A DNA stretch of 64,000 bases from Microglena sp. YARC. Lineage: Eukaryota > Chlorophyta > Chlorophyceae > Chlamydomonadales > Chlamydomonadaceae. The stretch covers positions 55,492,094 through 55,556,093 of the forward strand of contig CM039463.1 of assembly GCA_022414725.1 (NCBI GenBank). Direction: 5' to 3'. Made by a program: the position numbers and the translations under genes. Of the stretch, positions 53,801 to 62,853 are shown piece after piece. How positions within the stretch are numbered: position 1 is the first letter of the stretch; every line of letters starts with the position of its first letter. Below the pieces are notes generated by a model. That model was not told the DNA's origin, searched no databases, and saw nothing but the letters and a program-made list of their open reading frames with translations.

Positions 53801-54161
53801 ACACCCTTCCATCCATTCATCCATCCATCCACCCACCCACCACAACGACCATCATCATCACCATTATCATTGTCGTCGTCATCATCATTATCACAAATGC
53901 CATCATCATTATCGTTATTGCCATCTTCATCATAATCATCGCGGGGGCATCATCATCATCACTACCATTATTGGTACGACCACTACATCAATCTGTATCA
54001 TAATCACCACAATCATTCATCATGCAGATGTACAAGATCTCATGCAGGAAGATCCTGAGTTCGGAAACCAGCGTCGACAGCTTGAAGACCTGAAAGGTCG
54101 ACTGGAGAAGGCAGTCGCCTGCTTGCAGAACCCCAGCCTCAAGAGAAAGCGTGGACATTAG
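45613..54161 (+). CDS. Dynamin-family large GTPase, Mx/fungal type, eight exons, in-frame TGA
   Basis: Exons are 45613-45857, 48156-48555, 49386-49763, 50882-51088, 51578-51999, 52589-52958, 53630-53753 and 54028-54161; phases agree and give 759 codons plus TAG. The GTPase domain (about 30-330) has G1 GNQSSGKS (47-54), the G2 Thr region in RASGTCTRCP, G3 DLPG (169-172) and G4 TKPD (236-239). The middle/stalk follows, with an acidic repeat (about 426-473) and a C-terminal GED (DPEFGNQRRQLEDLKGRLEK). There is no PH or Pro-rich domain, as in Mx and fungal homologues. Such proteins self-assemble and use GTP hydrolysis to remodel membranes or other polymers. Introns 1 and 2 appear to be GC-AG. Codon 314 is TGA where family members usually carry Arg; the frame stays conserved on both sides. 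Confidence 0.85.
46598..46748 (+). mobile_element. Dispersed repeat C, copy 3, in dynamin intron 1
   Basis: GATCACCGTAGCACGAACTC through AAAACGATTGTTTGGGGTTC to GACTTTAACATACATACATG. Intron 1 also holds an unexplained unique stretch (45,900-46,590). Confidence 0.7.
47517..47891. repeat. Cluster of poly-G and poly-C tracts in dynamin intron 1
   Basis: G runs at 47,563-47,584 and 47,686-47,707 and a C run at 47,863-47,891, plus GGTTAGGGTTTAGGG at 47,531-47,545. Another C run is at 46,844-46,859. No coding sense; the Pro/Gly open frames are compositional. Confidence 0.85.
48156..48555 (+). CDS. Dynamin exon 2 (G3 motif)
   Basis: The acceptor is ATTCTCAG|G. It encodes TGWLCRIKLKKEYD, TIVDLPGIIQFHPKGQ and VIMVLTITAMDDLENQ. 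The donor AATCAG|GCAAGT matches the GC-AG consensus. Reading on instead gives an unrelated tail and a stop at 48,621. Confidence 0.85.
48945..49050 (-). repeat. Dispersed repeat A, inverted copy in dynamin intron 2
   Basis: TTTTCACCCCAGGAGGTGGG to CTACAAATGAGTAGGCGCAC is the reverse complement of the 31,337 copy. Confidence 0.7.
49195..49320 (+). mobile_element. Dispersed repeat D, diverged 3' part
   Basis: The GTCAGTCGGACAAGCGGACA to GGGGGCTCCCGCCCCC portion matches the end of repeat D. The 5' half is unrecognisable. Confidence 0.45.
49386..49763 (+). CDS. Dynamin exon 3 (G4 motif, contains TGA)
   Basis: The acceptor is TATATAG|GCTATC and the donor CTGCTG|GTGAGT. It encodes NTVDPEGHRTIGVITKPDN and, after the TGA at 49,680-49,682, SALSDMLVKRIALELPSIKQ, which is clearly family sequence in the same frame. 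A single C-to-T change of CGA would create the stop. Confidence 0.85.
50187..50815. mobile_element. TIR element B, copy 2, in dynamin intron 3
   Basis: The left end GTATGCGCCTTAAGTATTGG and the right end CCAATACTTAAGTACCGTAC are inverted repeats. The interior (CCGGTCTGGCTAATAAGCCC; GACTACTTTGTGAATATGTT) matches 16,110-16,496 and is longer by about 240 bp. No transposase frame. Confidence 0.75.
50882..51088 (+). CDS. Dynamin exon 4 (stalk)
   Basis: The acceptor is TATCTGCAG|GATACA and the donor TTTGAG|GTTAGA; phase 0 both ends, 69 codons. It includes LDELPPKPREDARSELQHLL, the LP..P motif usual at this point of Mx-type stalks, and FKGFASAVIDSMPSFE. Confidence 0.85.
51275..51486 (-). mobile_element. 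Dispersed repeat D, copy 4, in dynamin intron 4
   Basis: TTTTTGGCGGAGCCCCTTC to GCATAGGACTTGTTTC; an inverted, well-kept copy. Confidence 0.75.
51578..51999 (+). CDS. Dynamin exon 5 (stalk with acidic repeat insert)
   Basis: The acceptor is TTGTGCAG|GTGAGA and the donor ATAAG|GTATGT; leaves phase 2. About 48 residues of Asp/Glu/Thr/Lys repeats (DSKDPENTEDTKDSED) precede RARHLGRELPTFSPYSAVEE, the conserved stalk motif. The insert probably sits in a loop of the stalk. Confidence 0.85.
52589..52958 (+). CDS. Dynamin exon 6 (stalk)
   Basis: The acceptor is CCTACAG|G after a C-rich tract, and the donor TTCAAA|GTAAGT. It encodes LVNTEKANTFTMNTHYFVDS, matching the usual E...T.N.HY/F.. stalk motif, and ends DDELSMMAATLAYFK. 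Confidence 0.85.
53279..53345 (+). repeat. Dispersed repeat A, partial copy in dynamin intron 6
   Basis: GCGCCTACTCTTTTGTCGGA to CGGTGTAGCTGGTTTGTGTA; the CCTGGGGTGAAA end is missing. Confidence 0.65.
53630..53753 (+). CDS. Dynamin exon 7 (stalk/GED start)
   Basis: The acceptor is TATTTAG|GTTGCG and the donor GCAGAA|GTGGGT; leaves phase 1. It encodes VAFKRVVDEVPLHIMSFLMQ, the start of the GED helix bundle. Confidence 0.85.
53815..53998 (+). repeat. CATC/CCAC/CAT microsatellite in dynamin intron 7
   Basis: CCATCCATCCACCCACCCAC runs into ATCATCATTATC triplets, immediately upstream of the last exon. Confidence 0.8.
54028..54161 (+). CDS. Dynamin exon 8 (GED end and stop)
   Basis: The acceptor is CATGCAG|ATGTAC. 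It encodes VQDLMQEDPEFGNQRRQLED and ends PSLKRKRGH followed by TAG. A copy of its first 84 bp is at 16,678-16,764. Confidence 0.85.
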
Positions 54162-55165
54162 CTGGCCACTCACGAAGCCTAGCAAAATGGGTGGGCGTGC
54201 AGCATGTTGCGGGCAGCATAGAACATAATTGTCAGGAGTAGGATTTATGGCTGCGTTTTGTTCAAGACCCTAATCTTAGGGAATCGCATGCAGGTCGAAA
54301 CTTGGATAATTCTACCCACACCATAATCCTACCCACATACAATCTGCTGTGGGAAACATGCAACGTGTATCTCGGAGTATCCTTTGTGTCATACAGGATC
54401 GGTGGCTGTGCCAAGGATAGTCAGTTGAGGATTCAGGACCCCTATGCTTAATTGATTTTCTGTGAAAACATATCCCACGCATAGCAGCCACAATTGTTTT
54501 CTCTTTCTTTGTTCATGTCAGTCTAGATCCCCTTCCAGGCCTGCTCTCCAGTCCATCTCAATGTGTGCGCTAGGTTTTCTTGCTGTTTTTGTACACACCA
54601 TAGATTGCCTTTCAATTAGTACTTTTCATACAAAGTCTCATTGCACTAGTCAAATACCTTCATAATCAATTTGCAGGATGGACACTATTGGCGCATGTCC
54701 ACGTTTTTAATATAGCACATTTTGCACTGCGTCTCCTCATACAAGGTTCCAAAGTCAAACCTTGTTCTCAACACCTGACACTATGCTTGGATTTCAGAAT
54801 ATAACATGCTTTTGGCTCATGCTTTCCAAGACATCTGATTTTGAGAGTCCTTGCTACCAGGGGCAAAACTAATGTAAAACAGTGCCTCCAATATTCTTTA
54901 ACTTCACCTTCTTGCTTCATTGTCATAGGCAGGCCAGTATCGGCGCAAGACAACTAGATCAGCCCTTGCCACAACTTATAGGGGGGTCTTCTAGAGCCAT
55001 GCCATGGGGTTTTCGTACGTTCATTACGGTATGTTGAATGATTTCATTCCAAGAAGTCTGGGAATTCGTATCTCTCAGCCCCTCATAGTGCATGTTCACT
55101 TGGGAAATGGTGAAGTGATTCTTATCCGCCGGCGCAATCTGCTGAACGCTAATACCGGTACCTAC
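54162..55165. other. Dynamin 3' flank
   Basis: About 1 kb of unique sequence, likely the 3' UTR and intergenic DNA. I see no clear AATAAA-type signal and no gene. Confidence 0.5.
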
Positions 55166-55639
55166 TCACCTCATTAGCCAGCCCAGGCTGCCTCTCTTAG
55201 CGGACATGGCCCAAAGAACGAAGCCCAGATGATACGCTCCCTCCGCTGGCGGGAGATAAGGCACAATAAGAAGAGGAGGAGGCATAGCGGTGCTCAAACC
55301 TGGAGTCGCAGCAGAGCCATGATTGCCCAATACCGGAATATCTGTGTTGATTCTTGGTTCTTCTTTGGTTGGCTCTTTGTCTAGGTGCACTACGAATCTG
55401 AGTGATTGAGTGGGCATACCGCCATGGCAGTCCCAAACATCTCCTGATCTGTGGCGATGAACGTGCTGAAGATAAATAGTCGGGTGCTCTGGAAGGATCC
55501 TGCGGTGGTCGACCATAAGTTTTGTAGTAGATTGAAGTGGAGTCGTGCGAGCGGATGGAAGGGTGTGAGAACGCTTCCATTTTCCCGGGTAAATGTATTT
55601 GTAGTACCAAAGACGGCGAGCATGCTCGCGAGCAGGCAA
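55166..55639 (-). CDS. Unrecognised 157-codon ORF
   Basis: Open from ATG to TGA on the minus strand, but a second minus-strand frame (55,197-55,652) is open over the same bases. Neither shows a known motif, and codon use gives no clear preference. It could be an exon of an unidentified gene or chance. Confidence 0.2.
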   Translation of the reverse strand: MPAREHARRLWYYKYIYPGKWKRSHTLPSARTTPLQSTTKLMVDHRRILPEHPTIYLQHVHRHRSGDVWDCHGGMPTQSLRFVVHLDKEPTKEEPRINTDIPVLGNHGSAATPGLSTAMPPPLLIVPYLPPAEGAYHLGFVLWAMSAKRGSLGWLMR

Positions 55640-55689
55640 ATTGCATCGTCATATCACATGCTTCTGCGGCGACGGCGTTGGTTTCGAAT

Positions 55690-55790
55690 GTTTTCGCAGT
55701 GGTCTCAGAGTGGTTTCAGAATGTTACAGTATTGGTTTCGCAGGTTTCGCAGTGGTTTCAGAATCGTGCCGTATTGGTTTCGCGATTTCG
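55690..55790 (+). repeat. Short GTGGTTTCAGAAT tandem repeat
   Basis: TTTCGCAGTGGTTTCAGAAT occurs two or three times at about 40-bp spacing. It lies in the presumed promoter side of the next plus-strand gene. Confidence 0.6.
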
Positions 55791-56049
55791 GAAACATGAT
55801 TTCATCCCCGATTTAACCGCATTTACACGAATCCCAACCACTTTTCCAGCAGTTGCCTGCGGAAAACCAATCGTTATTACGGGCATTCTAATCACCAACC
55901 TCTTTCGGCAACCGATTTTTGGACGACCATTTCGAGAGTTATCGTTGCATGGGTATGCCGGCAATTGACGCTTCAAGTGCCGACCAACGCCAACGGGCCG
56001 CGGTTCAAGTGTACAGAGCATGCCCTACTACTGGGACCGGCGCCGGCGT

Positions 56050-56164
56050 GATTTGAAAACGCCAGTTGTACCGTGACAGCTGTACTCCTGTGACCAACCG
56101 ACAACCGACGCGCCAGCAACCACCGACAGATCAATCAAGGATATCGATCAGATTATCAGCTTAG
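56050..56164 (+). other. Possible 5' untranslated exon
   Basis: The stretch ends CAGCTTAG|GTAAGTATGT, a near-perfect donor, about 750 bp before the signal-peptide ATG at 56,918. No matching acceptor was fixed, so this is only a suggestion. Confidence 0.3.
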
Positions 56165-56917
56165 GTAAGTATGTGCTATACTTGCCTGGGGAGATTATCA
56201 CAACAGCCCATGCGCACGGATCAGCGCTCTATCCGCCCAGACGGACGCGTCGCGCCCCACTGACTGCGTCCGCAATTGCACGACTCCGCCATAGCTAATT
56301 ACATACAGCGCAACATCCCCCGACTGTTTGGACACTCGGGTGCTTTGTTTTAGCTGGGTTGTAGCAAACAGGTATAAATATGACTCGCCACACTGCCAGC
56401 ACATTTCCTGTGTTTCCCGAGATACAGAAGATCGTCCTCGCTGGGTTGCCCCACTGCCGAACTCGAAACGAAAACACGGCTGCACGCAGCCCGAGCCCCA
56501 CTTGTTTTTCACCGGCCAACTGACCACAAAGACTAGCTCCATCGACTTTCACTGAGCTTCTTCGCCCATCTTCCCCTTCCTGCCACCCCAATCCCCTCGC
56601 CAATCTCAATCCATCGACCGGGTCACGTGAAAGTCCCTATCCTGAACCATCTGGGGGCGACCACCATCGACCATCCTCAAACCACGACCATTTCCCCTTC
56701 CCTACGCCACGCTTTCCGCCCCATGCCTTGCATGGCCCCATAGGCCTTCTGAACGGGCCCTTCACCCATCTCACACAGCCCACCGGTGCTCTCCTCTCTC
56801 TCTCTCTCTCTCTCTTCCGGGCGTTTCACCCCGACGCCCAGTCCCCCCACCCCCACCCCCACCCCCTCCTGCGCCTGCTGCGCCTGCTGATCTGCAGCAT
56901 CGGATCACACTAGCAGC

Positions 56918-56996
56918 ATGGCGGCTTTGATTCGGCTTCTTCTGGCAGTCCTCGTCTACTATATCACCAGGCTCACCCAAGTGACCTCCCTCCCAG
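56918..56996 (+). CDS. Signal-peptide exon
   Basis: ATG in AGCATGGCG context, hydrophobic core [10 protein letters not shown], donor CCCAG|GTGAAC, leaving phase 1. A CCCACCCACC-rich intron follows. Confidence 0.6.
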
Positions 56997-59900
56997 GTGA
57001 ACCCTTGACCCAAACCCACCCACCCACCAAAAAACCCACCCACCCAAACCCACACCCTCCCACACCCACCCACCCCAACACACACCCATACCCACCCACA
57101 CCCACCCCGCCCACCCACCAAGCACACACCCACACACTCCCACACCTCACCCAGGCCTGGGCGTGAGAGTCTTTTTGCAGTCTAACCAGTGAAGGCGTAG
57201 CCAAATAGGCTAAATAGGCTTTCTCAACCTCAATATTGGGAAGGGCAGTATACAAAACAGGCTCTGGTGGACTGAAGCCCGACAAATCGTAAATAACCTG
57301 AGGCCTGGGCAAAACACACCCACCTATGTAAAATTTAAACATAAGGGTGATAGCTGTTCTTGTGCCTCATGCTCATACTCAAGTTAGGGGGTGGGGGTGG
57401 GGGTGGGGGTGGGGTGGGTGGTGGGGGGATAAGCAGCCAATCTGAATTTGAGTGATTGTGTAATGAGCCGTGAGATGATCAGAGAAACAAAGATGCTGCG
57501 AATTGCCTCAAGGGTGAGTCTCCCTAGGCTAGCCCTAAACTCAAACAATTATATCATTATATGTGATAGGAGGAGTCAATCCTACTCGGAACGATCGAGT
57601 AGGTACCAGGGATTTTTTTTTCAAATCTAAAAGTTTTTTTTTTCTAGCTTTTTGGTTTCGGCCTCCTCCAGAGACAGCGTTTTATAGCTTTTTATAGCTT
57701 TTAAGGCAATTTAGGGCAAACCTTTTTTTACAGCGGCAATTTGGGCCTAAGTGGGGTAAAAAGTAGCGAACGCTATATATAGTGAGGGGGGAAATCCCTG
57801 GTAGGTACCCTTGAGCTGACGGCAGTGTTTTTTATTTCAAATTTCTGTAGTCCTGGTTGAGTAGCAACTTGGGCTACTCAACCCTAATTTTAGGATAGTT
57901 GCGTAGCCATCGCATGGCAGAGAGCGAAGCGCGGAGCCTGGGGTGTCGGGGGGCAGCGCTTCCCGATATCAGGGCGCCCGGGGGGTGAAGCATTCAACGA
58001 AATGGCGATGGAATGGTGACGCGTCGTCGAAAAAAGAAACACTGGCTGACGGGAGTTGCCAGCCCACAACCAATCACGCCACTGGGCTAAGCCCCAAACA
58101 TTCAACAGCACTGGAAAGGTGATTCTGTTAGCTTCAAGATGCTCTAGGTTGCTGTAGGTTTGGCTGGGAAGCAAGCCAGGGGATCTGCTTAGAAGCTGCT
58201 GCTGGTAGCTGAAAGGAAAAGCTATGAAGCTCATGCCCAACCCTGATCATACTGGTTGTTCAGCCTGATCACCTCCCAAACTTAGAGAACGATTCAATTT
58301 TCTTTGTTTAGTTAACAAATCCTGGGCAGCATCGCAATCGACACGGAAAATTGGCGAAGAGTGTTGGCAACGGAATCGAGCGGAGCGAAGCCAGTAAGGT
58401 ACAAAACAGTTGGCTGACCTGCTTTGTCTCGGGGGTGGGGTGGGGGTGTGGGTGGGCGGCGGACGCACAGACGGTCATCGGGTGACCCTGAGGGCTCCCT
58501 CCTCCCAGAAGGGGGGGCTCCACCAAAAAACTTCAGGCAAAGCACATATACCATACATGAGGGTCGCTTTAATTGTAGCCCCCCCAATTGTCCCCTTTCT
58601 ACCTCCACAGAAAGCCTGCCTGCTGCTCCAGGCACTCATCTAAGCGATCCCGTCACCATCTTCACCTTGCACCACCCTACTCATCCTACCTGAACTGCTT
58701 GTACAGCCCAAGCTCAACCCCTTCTACTTTCTCCCTCACCACATAGAGCCCACCTGCTCCTCCAGGCTCTCATCTGGCCACTCCCATCACCATCATCACC
58801 TTGCACCACCCTACTCATCCTACCTGAACTGCTTGTACAGCCCAAGCTCAACCCCTTCCTTTTTCTCCCTCTCCACAAAGAGCCAACCTGCTGCTCCAGG
58901 CACTCATCTGAGCGCTCCCATCACCATCATCACCATGCACCACCCTACCTATACCACATAACCTGCTTGTACAGCACAAGCAGCTCATTACCCTCACTCC
59001 CAACTGACCCCTTTTATCCCTCTTCACACATAGCCCACCTGCTCCTCCAGTTACTCATCTGACCACTCCGATGACCATCATCATCTTGCACCAACCTACT
59101 CAACTACCTGACCTGCGTGTCCAGCTCAATCACAACCTTCAACTATCCCCTTTCTCCCTCCCCTCACAAAGCCCACCGGCCCCTCTAGGTTTAAATCTGA
59201 CCAATCCCATCAGCAGCATCACCTTGTACCACCCTACCTATACCACCTAACCTGTTTGTACAGCACAAGCAGCTCATGACCCTCACCCCCAACTGTCCCC
59301 TTTTATCCCTCTCCACAAAAAGCCCACCTGCTCCTTCAGTTACTCATCTGACCACTCTCATAACCATCATCATCTTGCATCAACCTACTCATACTACCTG
59401 ACCTGCTTTTACAGACCAAGCTCACCCCCAACTATCCCCTTTCTCCCCCTCCACACAGAGTCCACCAGCCCCTCTAGATTTCCATCTGTCCACTCCCATC
59501 AGCATCATCACCTTGCACTACCCTACCTATACCACCTAACCTGGTTGTACAGCACAACCAGCTCATGACCTTCACCCCCAACTATCCCCTTGTCCCAACG
59601 CATATTTGAGCTCACAAGGGGGCGGAATGAGAAAACACCGAAAGCAACCAGCTCCTGCCCGTTCAGCGGCTGTAAACTATGAGACCCTTAGGGCTTTACT
59701 TCGTGGCACCCCCCTCCCTGATATAAACTAGCATTGAGCCCGTCGTTCAGACGGGAAGAACTCCCCGCCCCCCCCCCCCCCCACCCACCACCACCACCCT
59801 CACCCCCCACCCCCTGCATGTACGGGGCTCGTTCTCCCTCTCCACACAGAGCCCACCTGCTCCTTCAGTTACTCATCTGACCACTCCCATCAGCATCATC

Positions 59901-60753
59901 ATCTTGCACCAACCTACTCATACTACCTGACTGTCCCCTTTCTCCATCTCCACAGAGAGCCCACCTGCTCCCCCAGGTGCTCATCTATCCATTCCCATCA
60001 CCATCATCATCTCTGCGCCTTCCATGGATGGAAGATTTCAGTGCTGGGGGGCTCAAGTAAGTAGCCGTCTCTACTAATTTGGGAGAGGTCTACGACACCC
60101 TTTTTATTTGGCTTATAAGGGTGCTGGTTCAGACGGGTGCAGAAGGGGTGCAGAAAGGGTGCCTACGACCCCCAAATGTGTAGTGTGTGGAGTGTGTGGT
60201 CGATGTGGGGTGAGAGGTAGTGGTCTGCTATACCGGAGGCATGTAGTAGGGAGTACCCACTGTTGACAGGGCTTGGAGCGTTCGGCTGCTGAAGTATCTG
60301 TGCAATTGGGTTGGGTGTGGAGTAGGGGGGGTTCTGGGTGGGAAGGGTGCTGAAGGGGTGCAGAAAGGGTGCCGAAGACCCCCAATTTTTCAGTGAGTCA
60401 AGCTTTTAGTGTTGTTATGATAACGCTTGGTGGGTCATGGTACGAAAGGAGCCCTGTTTTACGGATTTGGGAACGGGCTGCTACTTTACCTGGACAAAGC
60501 TACCATGGCGGTTGACAGCGACCGCAAACCCTATAGCGCACCCGTAGGGATTCAGCTTTTAGTGAAGGTTATACTTGTAGCATCAGTGCTACGTTGCATA
60601 CCTTGGTGATTCCGGGGTGCTACGTCAAGTAAGTAGTATTTATTTCTGCAGGTTGTCATCTCAGGGCTTATAAGCGTGTTTGCAGAGCATATCATTTGTT
60701 GTGAGCCCCCTCCACCCACCACCCACCCACCCACCCACACCCACCCACACACA

Positions 60754-60848
<95 letters not shown>

Positions 60849-62464
60849 CCCCCCCCCCCCCCCCCCCTTCCCCCCCCCACACACACACGCACGCACACAC
60901 ACACACATACACACACACACACCACCACCACCACCACCACCATCACCACCAACCTCCGCCACTACCAACCTTCACCACCACCACCCACCGAACCACGCGG
61001 ATGTCATCTCAGGGCTTAGAAGCATGTTTGCAGAACACAATGTTTGCATAACACACACACGCACACACACCACCAACCGCCACCACCACCACCACCACCA
61101 CCACCAATGAACTACACCGCCAACAAAATACACCACCACCATCAGGTTGTCATCTCAGGGCTTATAAGCGTGTTTGCAGAACACGATGTTTGCGCTACAC
61201 ACACACGCATACACGCCACCAACCTCCACCACCACCACCACCACCAACAACAACAACAACGAACTACACCACCAACAAACTACACCACCACCACCAGGTT
61301 GTCGTCTCAGGGCTTTTAAGCGTGTTTGCAGAGCACATGGATTCCTCACCTGTGAAATGTCAGACGATATCTAGACAGGTAAGATAAATGTGTTCTGTGT
61401 TGTCTTCCGTGTTCCGTGTTCTGTGTTCTGTTGTTTTCTGTGTCATCCAATTTGTTTTCCATGTTCTGTGTTCTATGTTTCGTTTTCTGTGTTCGATGGT
61501 CTGTATTCTGTGTTCGATGATCTGTTTTCTGTGTTTGATGATCTGTTTTCTGTGTGCCAAGCTATATGTCACATGCGTTCTGTGTTCAGCTGGGTAATTT
61601 CTCTGTTCTGTGAAATGTGTTGTGCGTTTTGTGTTCAGTGCTATTTTTCTGCATTGCCACTTCTGTGTTCTGTGTTCCGTTGACTGTGTTATGCATTGGG
61701 GGTTTCTGCTCAATCATTTCTGTGTGTTGTATGCTGTGTTATGAGAACTGTGCTCTGCGTTTTGTGTTCTGATTTTTCATTTCTCTGTTCTGTTGACTTT
61801 GTTCTCAGTTTTGTTTTCCATGCTATGTGTTTTGTGTGCTATGTTTGTGTTTTGTGTGCTATGTTTGTGTTTTCTGTGCTATGTTTGTGCTATGTTTGTG
61901 CTATGTTTTTTGTGTGCTATGTTTGTGTTTTCTGTGCTATGTTTTCTGCGTTTGTTTTCTGCTTTATCACTTCTGTGTTCTGCGGACTGTGTTATGAATT
62001 TGTGTTCCTTGTCATGTGTTCTGCGTTTTCTTTTCTGCTTTTCCATTTCTGTTCTCTTTGTTCTGTGTTTTGTGTTATGTGTTATGCGTACGACATCCCA
62101 ACAAGGGACTTCTGAATGTGTGATCTCGTGTATATATATGGTATGACATAACATACAATAGCGTACAACATATCAATATATTGTACAATTTATCAACGAC
62201 ATCATATGATATATCGTACGATATCGTACGACATATGAATATAGCGTACAATATATTGTATGGTATCGTATCATATATCACCATATTGGTATCCCTCCTC
62301 ATGAAGTTCCTTTCAAATATTTTGTCATCACATCCGGCAACACAAAGGCACCCACAGTCACCCACATCCTCTCCTAGCCTCGAACACAAGGCTATGCAGC
62401 CACCCACATTCAATTGCCTACACATGCAGCCACACCACGCCTGACTTAAGCACCCATTTACATG

Positions 62465-62525
<61 letters not shown>

Positions 62526-62824
62526 ATTATCCCTTGTGCCCTACCAGATTAAAAATGTGCCCGTGACTTGACGGATTCAAGAAGGATATATGAACATGGC
62601 GAACACAAAAATAATGAAAACAGGAAAATAATGAAATGCTTTCAAACCACCTGTCTCCGCAGATTATTCTGACCTTCGACGTGGCAAATGGGGATGATGC
62701 AGATACTGTCTTCCATATCTTGGATGACCGGATATATGGTGCTGTCTTCGCATCACAAACCCCATGCAACAGTACTGTCATTGTCGCAACACCCGACACC
62801 TCAACGGTCCAGACATGCAGTACG
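56918..62824 (+). CDS. 5' part of a secreted/membrane protein gene (four exons, 134 codons seen)
   Basis: Exons 56918-56996, 57434-57513, 61298-61378 and 62663-62824 join in phase (1,0,0,0). The first encodes a signal peptide ([20 protein letters not shown], cleavage likely near residue 25-27). The mature part begins [20 protein letters not shown], then [20 protein letters not shown], then [20 protein letters not shown] with two Cys and one N-glycosylation-type site (NST). The alternation of helix and strand recalls small repeated extracellular domains of algal surface proteins, but I cannot name a family. The gene continues past the window. Exons 3 and 4 have duplicated copies. Confidence 0.55.
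57434..57513 (+). CDS. Second exon of the secreted-protein gene
   Basis: The acceptor GGATAAG|CAGCC lacks a pyrimidine tract (a G-rich run precedes it), so it is weak. It restores the frame from exon 1 and ends at CAAGG|GTGAGT in phase 0. Confidence 0.45.
57514..58311. other. Intronic sequence with repeat F block
   Basis: 57,985-58,060 (GCGATGGAATGGTGACGCGT onward) matches the repeat near 23,820. T-rich and unique otherwise; no gene supported. Confidence 0.45.
58312..58533 (+). mobile_element. Dispersed repeat D, diverged copy 5
   Basis: CGGAAAATTGGCGAAGAGTG and GGTGACCCTGAGGGCTCCC align with repeat D. A GGGGTGGGGTGGGGGTGTGG run interrupts it. Confidence 0.6.
58600..60010 (+). repeat. Tandem 140-bp repeat with 290-bp dimer organisation
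   Basis: AGCCCACCTGCTCCTCCAG recurs at about 58,608, 58,743, 58,873, 59,026, 59,167, 59,317, 59,453, 59,844 and 59,951. From 58,920 two monomer types alternate (CCTACCTATACCACCTAACC versus CCTACTCATACTACCTGACC). Each monomer has CTCCACAG acceptor-like (plus) and CAG|GTGGGC donor-like (minus) ends. It may be a duplicated exon of either strand, but no frame is kept. A unique block with a poly-C run (59,768-59,783) interrupts at 59,600-59,840. Confidence 0.75.
60100..60395 (+). repeat. Duplicated GGTGCAGAAAGGGTGCC blocks
   Basis: GGGTGCAGAAAGGGTGCC followed by GACCCCCAA occurs at about 60,145 and 60,360, enclosing about 190 bp of unique sequence. Confidence 0.6.
60412..60556 (-). mobile_element. 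SINE family E, copy 5
   Basis: GATAACGCTTGGTGGGTCAT through GAACGGGCTGCTACTTTACC to GCGCACCCGTAGGGATTC; the tRNA-like head is cut at the B-box. Confidence 0.7.
60652..61297 (+). repeat. Three partial copies of the third exon with CAC microsatellites
   Basis: GTTGTCATCTCAGGGCTTAT starts at 60,652 and 61,146, and a variant at about 61,001. Each is followed by CACACACAC and CCACCACCAC runs (60,716-60,934; 61,050-61,105; 61,200-61,260) instead of the exon's 3' end. The microsatellites replace the second half of the exon in every incomplete copy. Confidence 0.8.
61298..61378 (+). CDS. Third exon of the secreted-protein gene (complete copy)
   Basis: The acceptor is ACCACCAG|GTTGTC and the donor AGACAG|GTAAGA; 27 codons, phase 0. 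The only one of four copies with an intact 3' end and donor. Confidence 0.6.
61385..62075 (+). repeat. Degenerate TGTGTTCTG repeat, about 690 bp
   Basis: Seven- to nine-bp words (CTGTGTT, TTTGTGTGCTATG) are repeated with heavy variation. Cys/Phe/Val-rich open frames here reflect composition. Intronic. Confidence 0.75.
62130..62290. repeat. AT-rich palindromic stretch
   Basis: Dense CATATGATAT, CGTACGATATCGTACG and TATACAATAT palindromes, able to form hairpins. No TIR ends recognised. Confidence 0.6.
62464..62524 (+). repeat. (GAT)n microsatellite
   Basis: About 20 uninterrupted GAT triplets, shortly upstream of the fourth exon. Confidence 0.95.
62663..62824 (+). CDS. Fourth exon of the secreted-protein gene
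   Basis: The acceptor is TCTCCGCAG|ATTATT and the donor AGTACG|GTAGGT; 54 codons, phase 0. It encodes [20 protein letters not shown] and ends VQTCST. A decayed copy lies at 63,784-63,893. Confidence 0.6.
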
Positions 62825-62853
62825 GTAGGTAGCATGGGACAATCTCTTGCATC

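Noticed and set aside
60680..61110. Thr/His/Pro-rich ORFs
   Set aside because: CA and CAC microsatellites; only the short exon copies within have coding meaning.
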